A DNA stretch of 5,093 nucleotides from Deltaproteobacteria bacterium (GTDB taxonomy: Bacteria > Desulfobacterota > Binatia > Bin18), in the NCBI GenBank assembly GCA_016200595.1, contig JACQEL010000676.1, positions 1 to 5,093 of the forward strand. Direction: 5' to 3'. The notes beneath the pieces are model-generated. The model was given only the letters and a program-made list of their open reading frames with translations. It had not been told where the DNA came from and did not search any database. How positions within the stretch are numbered: position 1 is the stretch's first letter; the number at the start of each line of letters is the position of its first letter. Shown piece after piece: positions 1 to 4,447 of this stretch. The position numbers and the translations under genes were made by a program.

Positions 1-333
1 CTCTTTCACGGTTAATCCTGTGTGCAAGGCACGCACGGCACACGAGATGTCAAACCCAACCCCGCCCGCGGAGATCACCCCTCCATGTTCCTGATCAAAG
101 GCAGCGACGCCACCGATGGGAAAGCCGTAGCCCCAGTGGGCATCAGGCATGGCGTAAGCGGCTTTGACAATCCCAGGCAAGGTCGCCACGTTGGTGATCT
201 GTTCATATACCTTCTGGTCCATGTCGCGGATCAGCGCTTCGGTGGCATAGATGATGGCTGGCACCCGCATCTGGCCAAACGGAGCAATCTCCCATGCACA
301 GGCGGAGTGCTGAATCAGTTGGCTCGTCTCCAT
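1..333 (-). CDS. rtcB: RNA-splicing ligase RtcB, N-terminal part (runs off left edge)
   Basis: RtcB joins RNA 2',3'-cyclic-phosphate or 3'-phosphate ends to 5'-OH ends, using GTP and Mn2+ through a guanylylated-histidine intermediate, in the cytoplasm. The visible 111 residues match the N-terminus of the family: a WEI..FGQMRVPAIIYA opening (about residues 14-30), TNVATLPGI (47-55), the signature AMPDAHWGYGFPIGG (61-75), and GVGFDISCAVR (91-101). That last motif carries the Asp95 and Cys98 metal ligands, at the same numbering as in the archaeal enzyme. Full-length RtcB is roughly 400-480 residues, so most of the protein, including the guanylylated His, lies outside the window. The ATG at 331-333 is preceded by AGGAG (339-343) with a 5-base spacer. 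The gene starts 26 bases after the archease stop, so the two are almost certainly co-transcribed. The common DINCGVR motif here reads DISCAVR; the metal ligands are kept. Confidence 0.95.
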   Translation of the reverse strand, partial: METSQLIQHSACAWEIAPFGQMRVPAIIYATEALIRDMDQKVYEQITNVATLPGIVKAAYAMPDAHWGYGFPIGGVAAFDQEHGGVISAGGVGFDISCAVRALHTGLTVKE

Positions 334-359
334 AGGATCTCCTGACCGTTTTTGGCCCC

Positions 360-782
360 TTAGACATCAACTACGCACTGCGCGAGCCAGGCACCGTTCT
401 CGTCGTGCGTGACCCGTAGCGCAGTATACGTCGCCCCTTTGACCTCCACGGCCGGTCGATGGCGCGCGACGTCGATGGCTTCTCCCCACACTGTAGCGTG
501 CAGGTGTTGACCGCTGATATGCACCTCAAAGCGGCTGAAGAGCATCCGGCGGGTGGCCATCTCATAGACAAGAGCGTTGAGCCAGTCGACGAACAATAAC
601 TCATCATCGGGTGCTTCGCAGGTCACTTCTACCATCTCGCTGGGCACCACGGCGTGAGGATCGGTAATCACAGCTGTCAGGGCGAGAGCGGCTTGCGCAA
701 ACGCCTCCTCTTTGGAAGCCCCAACGCCGCGCACGCCGATATCAGCGTCATGGGGGAAGTGCTCCCAGTGTGTCTTCTGCAT
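360..782 (-). CDS. Archease (RtcB activator)
   Basis: Archease is a small protein cofactor that speeds RtcB guanylylation and multiple turnover and broadens its nucleotide use. The 140-residue product is of typical length. It starts with MQKTHWEHFPHDADIGVRGVG, the family's HxADIG signature (residues 11-16, with the likely metal-binding Asp14). It also has the EEAFAQAALAL helix (25-35), ELLFVDWLNALVYEM (61-75), GEAIDVARHRPAVEVKGATY (100-119) and the acidic C-terminal end VVDV with Asp139. The frame is open about 50 codons further upstream, but that part encodes a palindromic repeat and has no family match. I therefore chose the ATG at 780-782, which has GGAG (789-792) six bases before it. It lies between efp (156 bases upstream) and rtcB (26 bases downstream), a pairing with RtcB that recurs in bacteria and archaea. 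Confidence 0.93.
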   Translation of the reverse strand: MQKTHWEHFPHDADIGVRGVGASKEEAFAQAALALTAVITDPHAVVPSEMVEVTCEAPDDELLFVDWLNALVYEMATRRMLFSRFEVHISGQHLHATVWGEAIDVARHRPAVEVKGATYTALRVTHDENGAWLAQCVVDV

Positions 783-788
783 GACGTA

Positions 789-792
789 CTCC
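789..792 (-). promoter_or_regulatory. Ribosome binding site of archease
   Basis: GGAG on the minus strand lies six bases before the ATG at 780-782. It decides the archease start against the 51-codon-longer open frame, whose extra part is encoded by the palindromic repeat. Confidence 0.6.
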
Positions 793-806
793 AAATCTGC
801 CGTCCC

Positions 807-887
807 CCCTTCGACACGCTCAGGGCGAACGGGGCGGGGCTTGAAAACGTGGTGAAAGTTGCCGTTCGTGCCGAGCCCGTCGAAGCA
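807..887. repeat. REP-like inverted repeat of the TTCGAC/CGAACGG type
   Basis: Two 26-base arms (807-832 and 862-887) are imperfect inverted copies, matching at 19 of 26 positions by hand alignment, around a 29-base loop. The left arm contains TTCGACACGCTCAGGGCGAA and the right arm TTCGTGCCGAGCCCGTCGAA. Each arm also begins with TTCG and ends with CGAA, so each could form its own small hairpin. A third fragment, CCGTTCGCC at 894-902, is an exact inverted match to 824-832. The arms translate into strings such as FDTLRANG and PFALSVSKG, which I recall as frequent spurious small-ORF products in genomes rich in this repeat. It sits between efp and archease, just upstream of the archease ribosome site, and could alter transcript stability or partly separate the two genes. 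Confidence 0.8.
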
Positions 888-938
888 CGCAGACCGTTCG
901 CCACCAGCCCGCCAATATTTTGCTATGCACCCCAATTC

Positions 939-1502
939 CTATTTCACCCGCGACTGGTATTCCCCGCTCTCGGTATCGACCCGTACGGTCTCTCCCGTTG
1001 AGACAAAACTGGGCACGCGAATCTCCAGCCCGGTTTCCAGGGTCGCCGGCTTCATCTCGCTGGCGGCGCTGGCGGTCTTCATGCCAGGTGGCGTGTCCTT
1101 CACCTGGAGATCGACGGTCTTGGGCAGAGAGAGGGCGACCGGCTGGCCCTCATAAAAATCCACACGCAGCCTGAGGTTAGGCGTCAGATAGAACACTGCC
1201 TCCCCGAGGGTTTCCGGGGAGAGGACGATCTGCTCATAGGTCTCCACGTTCATGAAATGGTAGTCGTTACCCGCCTGATAGAGATATTCCATCTCTTGCT
1301 GGTCCAGGACAATCCGCTCTACCTGTTCTTCGGAGCGGAACCGGTATTCAGTTTGCAGACCGGACCGCAGGTTGCGCAGTTTCGTGCGCACAAAGCCCCG
1401 CCAGTTACCAGGGGTGACATGGGTAAGTTCCATAATGCGGTGGGGAGCCTCACGATGCTGAATGATCATCCCTACCCGTAGTTGGGTTGCTGATACAGAC
1501 AT
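939..1502 (-). CDS. efp: Elongation factor P, Asn-tip variant
   Basis: EF-P binds between the P and E sites of the ribosome and relieves stalling at proline-rich stretches. The 187-residue product has the normal length and three-domain order. It has an N-terminal KOW-like domain (about 1-65, with LRVGMIIQHREAPHRIMEL), a middle OB domain (about 66-128, with MNVETYEQIVL and EGQPVALSLPKTVDLQV) and a C-terminal OB domain (about 129-187) with TPPGMKTASAASEMKPATLETG, VPSFVSTGETVRVDTESGEY and a final RVK. The ATG at 1500-1502 fits the family start and has GGAGG at 1513-1517 with a ten-base spacer; a 30-codon extension upstream has no family match. The loop that usually reads PGKG or PGRG reads PGNWRG, so residue 33 (codon 1404-1406, AAC) is Asn at the place of E. 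coli Lys34. Lysylation, rhamnosylation or 5-aminopentanolylation at that site is therefore not possible. It lies between rtcA and archease on the same strand. Confidence 0.93.
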   Translation of the reverse strand: MSVSATQLRVGMIIQHREAPHRIMELTHVTPGNWRGFVRTKLRNLRSGLQTEYRFRSEEQVERIVLDQQEMEYLYQAGNDYHFMNVETYEQIVLSPETLGEAVFYLTPNLRLRVDFYEGQPVALSLPKTVDLQVKDTPPGMKTASAASEMKPATLETGLEIRVPSFVSTGETVRVDTESGEYQSRVK

Positions 1503-1799
1503 AAATACGGTGCCTCCGAGAATCGATTGTAAAAACTCTTTGGGTAAACGACGAGAGGAGGGAGGAAAGTGCTCATACTCCCTTCCCAACATTCCATCAC
1601 AGATGCAGATAATAGCTATAGGGCCAATTGCAGTTGAGTTTAGCTATAGCAGTTTTCAGTTGCATGCGTCTTCTTTTGTTCGACTCGCACTATTGGGCAA
1701 GAACAGCCTGCAGGAAGAACGTGCTGCGTGTACTCATGCCCTCTTTCCTGCGCTTGCCTCGACTCCTGAAAACGCTGCACAAATACGCTTTCAGCACAG
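1503..1799. other. rtcA-efp intergenic region with duplicated TAGCTATAG
   Basis: This 297-base gap separates the rtcA stop from the efp start. Its part nearer efp (about 1600-1680) is visibly richer in A and T than the genes. The nine-base TAGCTATAG occurs at 1613-1621 and again at 1641-1649; it contains the palindrome CTATAG, and the second copy extends to GCTATAGC. This pair could be an operator or part of an efp promoter, but I found no well-spaced -35/-10 pair to support that. I see no clear rho-independent terminator after rtcA and no convincing gene. Very short frames at 1690-1737 and 1472-1576 (minus) are not supported. Confidence 0.4.
1513..1517 (-). promoter_or_regulatory. Ribosome binding site of efp
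   Basis: GGAGG on the minus strand lies ten bases before the ATG at 1500-1502. It supports the 187-residue start over the longer open frame beginning at 1592. Confidence 0.6.
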
Positions 1800-2837
1800 C
1801 TATCGCTGGAACCCCAAGCCTTCAATCGTCACCTCGCGCCCATGGCATCCCCCCCGTGCGCCAAACTGCTCCACTAACCACAGGTTGCTATCCAGATGCT
1901 CGGTCTGCCGCGGCGCCAGGTAGCGAGAGGTACCGTTAGCTAAGGCAGCAAACAGGACGAGTTGGTCAGCGATATGCCGGTCCACGGTTGCCCCCGTCGA
2001 GAGATCCTCCAGCAACGTGGCCGCCACAAATCGGCCAATGGCCTCAGAACTGCGCCGCCGGGCGCCAGCACGGTCCGCTCCTAAGACGCAGCCAGTCGCA
2101 CTCTCCGCCCATACCGCCAGGCTCGCCCCAACATGGAGTGCAGTGGTGTCAGAGACCCGCTCGATCTGGCAAGATAGCCCGGCCTCCGCCAAGCGCTGTT
2201 CACAGACCCGGGCCATCCGCTCGCTGACATCTCGCGCGGCTAAGTGACTGGAGAAGGCAACCCCGGACACGTGCTGCACGCTCCCCTGCTCCCTGAGGGT
2301 CAACGCCTTGAGCAGAGGTTTTACTGGCTTCACCTTCAGTTCTAGCACCCCAGCCCCTTGGGGGATGTACCCAGCTCGGACCACTGCGAGTTCCATGCTC
2401 ACTCCCATACGCTTAAGGAGTGGCGCCAGGACGTACTGCATGTGATGAGGAGACGGAGCAAAGTCCTGGAACACCCCGCCAGTGATCCGGGCCGTGATAG
2501 GACCATCGGCGAAACAGGCCACCGGCAAAATACTCAGCGCCAGCATAGTCGCCGAGCCGGCCGTGCCGATGTCCCACGCAAACGAGCCACCCCGTATCCG
2601 CGCTCCCGGCACGAAGGTAAATTCACCAGAGCCAACACTCACGCCTTCGGTGCGGGCCTCGCACAAGTCAGCGCAGGCCAGTACTGAACTCAGATGTTGC
2701 GGCCGCAGCCCGGGTTTAGGGCGCTTAGCTCGAGCGTTAAGCAGTCGAAGCGGCTGTCCAAGCAACGCCGCTAGGGCCACGGCATAGCGGACGATAGTCC
2801 CACTCCCGGATTTTTGCGCTCCGTCGATGACGTTCAT
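1800..2837 (-). CDS. rtcA: RtcA-like RNA 3'-terminal phosphate cyclase, divergent
   Basis: RtcA adenylylates itself on a histidine and converts RNA 3'-phosphate ends into 2',3'-cyclic phosphates, which RtcB can then ligate. The 345-residue product has normal length and family landmarks: IDGAQKSGSGTIVRYAVALA (residues 4-23), NARAKRPKPGLRPQHL (34-49), RGGSFAWDIGTAGSATM (82-98), FADGPITARITGG (109-121), GYIPQGAGVLEL (156-167), HIADQLVLFAALANG (288-302) and TEHLDSN (312-318). His314 in the last motif aligns with E. coli His309, the adenylylated residue, and Asp291 with Asp287. Compared with E. coli RtcA as I recall it, Glu14 is replaced by Ser10 in the glycine-rich loop, Gln104 by Leu101 and Tyr284 by His288. 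It may thus be a separate subfamily with altered nucleotide or metal use. The ATG at 2835-2837 fits the family start but has no Shine-Dalgarno sequence. It is the first gene of the minus-strand cluster. Confidence 0.88.
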   Translation of the reverse strand: MNVIDGAQKSGSGTIVRYAVALAALLGQPLRLLNARAKRPKPGLRPQHLSSVLACADLCEARTEGVSVGSGEFTFVPGARIRGGSFAWDIGTAGSATMLALSILPVACFADGPITARITGGVFQDFAPSPHHMQYVLAPLLKRMGVSMELAVVRAGYIPQGAGVLELKVKPVKPLLKALTLREQGSVQHVSGVAFSSHLAARDVSERMARVCEQRLAEAGLSCQIERVSDTTALHVGASLAVWAESATGCVLGADRAGARRRSSEAIGRFVAATLLEDLSTGATVDRHIADQLVLFAALANGTSRYLAPRQTEHLDSNLWLVEQFGARGGCHGREVTIEGLGFQR

Positions 2838-2964
2838 GGAGGTCGTGTCACGTATGTTCTGGACACCGGGTTCTCTTTCATAATGACCACATCACTGTTG
2901 AGCGGCTCATTGCTGGATGTCGATCGGGATCTTCGTGCTGAACCTCCTTGGGGATTATTTTATA
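2838..2964 (-). other. Predicted rtcA 5' leader
   Basis: If transcription starts about 12 bases after the sigma-54 -12 element, rtcA has a leader of about 128 bases. The leader contains a strong AAGGAGG (2943-2949) that no ATG, GTG or TTG follows at normal distance; only an ACG is suitably placed, opening a ten-codon frame. A 15-codon frame (MKENPVSRTYVTRPP, 2834-2881) ends in a TGA that overlaps the rtcA ATG as ATGA. That arrangement could couple translation, which would suit the missing ribosome site of rtcA, but the frame has no ribosome site of its own. Confidence 0.3.
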
Positions 2965-2974
2965 CTGCTTGTGC

Positions 2975-2990
2975 AGCAAGCCGCTTGCCA
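2975..2990 (-). promoter_or_regulatory. Candidate sigma-54 promoter of the RNA-repair cluster
   Basis: The minus strand reads TGGCAAGCGGCTTGCT. Against the sigma-54 consensus TGGCACG-N4-TTGCW it matches 11 of 12 defined positions, with the invariant GG and GC at exactly the right spacing. Transcription would begin near 2964, heading into rtcA. Enterobacterial rtcBA is known to depend on sigma-54 and the CARF-domain activator RtcR, so gene content and promoter class agree. The -12 half lies within small overlapping inverted repeats (GCTTG-tgcag-CAAGC at 2967-2981), so part of the match could be coincidence. Confidence 0.65.
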
Positions 2991-3051
2991 CCGCTCTCTG
3001 TCAGAGGCAGGGTGCACATTTCCTTTGGGAATCAGGGGGAGACTTTCGCGG

Positions 3052-3101
3052 GTTCTTATTTCTGCGACTGTTTTGCCCGATTTCCTCTTATCCGTAAGAA
3101 C
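3052..3101. promoter_or_regulatory. Inverted repeat GTTCTTA...TAAGAAC, possible activator or operator site
   Basis: GTTCTTA (3052-3058) and TAAGAAC (3095-3101) are perfect 7-base inverted copies 36 bases apart. A further half-copy, TCTTA (3086-3090), forms a tight hairpin-like palindrome with TAAGA (3095-3099). Relative to the predicted rtcA start near 2964 they lie at about -88 to -137, the usual zone for sigma-54 enhancer-binding activators. They are equally close to the plus-strand genes, so an operator for those is possible. Assignment to an RtcR-like protein is inference only. Confidence 0.3.
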
Positions 3102-3135
3102 TCACCGTAGCGGACATGGAGAGTGTGTGTAGGAA

Positions 3136-3276
3136 ATGCGTGAGGAACTCTACGACGCAGACTGGCATCACCCTGGCGTTACAGGTGAACGGAGAATACC
3201 TAAGCGACCCGAGGACGCGACTACGGGGCAAGAGATCAGCACGCTCTACGGAATGCAGAAGCGAGTCGAAGCGTAA
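3136..3276 (+). CDS. Possible small hypothetical protein, 46 residues
   Basis: An ATG-to-TAA frame gives a charged, soluble-looking product beginning MREELYDADWHHPGVTGERR and ending LYGMQKRVEA, with no membrane segment or signal peptide. I do not recognise a family. In favour: it ends 19 bases before the protease start on the same strand, its amino-acid mix looks like a real protein, and purine-rich sequence precedes it (GGAG at 3118-3121, 14 bases away; AGGA at 3131-3134, one base away). Against: neither ribosome site has good spacing, and the frame is short. An overlapping frame running into the protease from 3116 is less likely, because it would add 60 residues with no family counterpart. 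Confidence 0.35.
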   Translation: MREELYDADWHHPGVTGERRIPKRPEDATTGQEISTLYGMQKRVEA

Positions 3277-3290
3277 GAAGCGAGTCGAAG
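3257..3290 (+). repeat. Tandem 15-base direct repeat AGAAGCGAGTCGAAG
   Basis: Exact copies lie at 3257-3271 and 3276-3290 (period 19). The first copy is within the end of the small frame and the second immediately precedes the protease ATG, where its GAAG serves as the only, weak, ribosome-site candidate. It looks like a short local duplication. Confidence 0.75.
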
Positions 3291-3295
3291 AAACT

Positions 3296-4414
3296 ATGAT
3301 TGGCCAATCGGTGCAGCTCGGGAAGATCTGGGGGATTCCCATCGGGATCAATGCGTCGTGGTTTATTATCTTTGTTCTCCTCACGCTGTCTCTTGTGACC
3401 CAGTTCGCAGAGTTGCACCCGCACTGGTCGCCCGCATATCACTACACGATAGGCGTACTTACGAGCCTGCTCTTTTTTGCCTCGGTCCTTCTCCATGAAT
3501 TAGGGCATAGCGCCGTGGCCCTCCGCAAACACATTCCCATCCGTGCCATTACGCTTTTTGTGTTTGGTGGTGTGGCGCAGCTGGGAAAAGAGCCCGACCG
3601 ACCGCTCACCGAGTTGCAGATCGCTATTGCCGGGCCGCTCGTAAGTTTCGCGTTAGCGGTGGTGTTCGGCCTACTCGGAGAGCTGGCCACCGGCATGAGT
3701 GAAGGGCTACAGGCGCTAGGACAGTGGCTAGGGTGGATCAACCTCCGTCTCGCTCTGTTTAATTTGATCCCGGGGGTCCCCCTTGATGGCGGGCGGGTGT
3801 TTCGGGCTCTCGTGTGGGGACGGCTCGGAGACTTCAGCCGTGCCACTCGTGTCGCCGGCGATGTGGGCAAGGGGATAGCTTATCTTTTCATTCTGGGCGG
3901 CATCTGGGTCGCACTGAGTGGGGCATTGGTTCCGGGGCTGTGGATTGTGTTTATCGGCTGGTTTCTCATGAGCGCGGCGGAGATGAGCGTGCAACAGGTC
4001 GCCCTCAAGCAGGCCCTGGCAGGGCTGCATGCCCGAGATGTCATGACCCCAGACTGTCCGAGCGTCCCTGCTCATCTGTCACTGTCACAGCTGGTTGAAG
4101 ACTACATCCTGTCAACCGGGCGGCGGTGTTTTGTGGTGACTACAGATGGTCAGTTGCTCGGCTTGATCACGGTCCATCAGGTGAAGAATATCCCACGGGC
4201 GGACTGGCCGCGCACCTCCGTGCGTCAGGCCATGGTCCCGGTCGCACAGTTACATTACGTCGCGCCTGACGCTGAGGTGACTGAGGTGCTGGCACTCATG
4301 GATGAGGGAGACATAGGGCAGGAGCCAGTGGTGCGTGACGGTCAGCTCCTCGGTCTCATCGGCCGCGATCATTTGCTGCAAGTTATCCATGCCCAGCTGG
4401 AGTTTCGCGCGTAG
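3296..4414 (+). CDS. Site-2 protease (M50) with two CBS domains
   Basis: This is an integral membrane zinc metalloprotease of the S2P family, of the bacterial/archaeal branch with C-terminal CBS domains. Such enzymes cut substrates within the membrane, and CBS pairs often bind adenine nucleotides. The 372-residue product has hydrophobic segments at about 18-38, 51-74, 84-94, 108-128, 142-160 and 192-228. The zinc motif HELGH is at 67-71 (His67, Glu68, His71) and the third ligand Asp164 is in NLIPGVPLDGG (156-166). The CBS domains follow: the first starts with ARDVMTPDCPSVP (246-258) and runs to about 305, the second with VRQAMVPVAQLHYVAPDAEV (309-328) and runs to about 366. All catalytic residues are present. 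The ATG at 3296-3298 was chosen because the MIGQSVQLGKIWGIPI opening fits the family; the frame is open 60 codons further up, without support. Its ribosome site is weak. It is divergent from the RNA-repair cluster and convergent with prs; its substrate is unknown. Confidence 0.93.
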   Translation: MIGQSVQLGKIWGIPIGINASWFIIFVLLTLSLVTQFAELHPHWSPAYHYTIGVLTSLLFFASVLLHELGHSAVALRKHIPIRAITLFVFGGVAQLGKEPDRPLTELQIAIAGPLVSFALAVVFGLLGELATGMSEGLQALGQWLGWINLRLALFNLIPGVPLDGGRVFRALVWGRLGDFSRATRVAGDVGKGIAYLFILGGIWVALSGALVPGLWIVFIGWFLMSAAEMSVQQVALKQALAGLHARDVMTPDCPSVPAHLSLSQLVEDYILSTGRRCFVVTTDGQLLGLITVHQVKNIPRADWPRTSVRQAMVPVAQLHYVAPDAEVTEVLALMDEGDIGQEPVVRDGQLLGLIGRDHLLQVIHAQLEFRA

Positions 4415-4447
4415 TTTGGCTGTCATCTTCCCGGAGCTGGCCTGCTC
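4415..4447. other. Short convergent gap between protease gene and prs
   Basis: Only 33 bases separate the two stop codons. I see no GC-rich hairpin with a T-run on either strand. A weak stem could join CCAGCT (4393-4398, inside the protease end) with AGCTGG (4435-4440). Transcripts from the two sides may overlap. Confidence 0.35.

Noticed and set aside
22..345. 107-codon plus-strand frame opposite the rtcB start
   Set aside because: It is antisense to a clearly recognised RtcB N-terminus and has no family features.
888..903. Second sigma-54-like match (TGGCGAACGGTCTGCG, minus strand) before archease
   Set aside because: The -24 half deviates at three positions and the -12 half at two, and the sequence derives from the REP-like repeat, so the GG-N10-GC spacing is probably chance.
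783..935. 51-codon N-terminal extension of archease
   Set aside because: The extra residues are encoded by the palindromic repeat and gap; the ATG at 780-782 has a ribosome site and the family start.
1472..1576. 34-codon minus-strand frame overlapping the efp start out of frame
   Set aside because: The ribosome-site candidate is too close to the ATG and the composition is not persuasive; efp has its own site at 1513-1517.
1690..1737. 15-codon minus-strand frame MSTRSTFFLQAVLAQ downstream of rtcA
   Set aside because: It is very short, its purine-rich upstream stretch is badly spaced, and nothing else supports translation.
2961..2966. TATACT as a sigma-70 -10 box on the plus strand
   Set aside because: The only -35 at 17-base spacing (CTGAAC) matches three of six positions.
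2814..3110. 98-codon plus-strand frame in the divergent control region
   Set aside because: It starts inside rtcA on the opposite strand, has no ribosome site, has an unconvincing composition and covers the sigma-54 promoter.
3728..4075. Minus-strand frames antisense to the site-2 protease gene
   Set aside because: They are shadows of a well-supported gene with intact HELGH and LDGG motifs.
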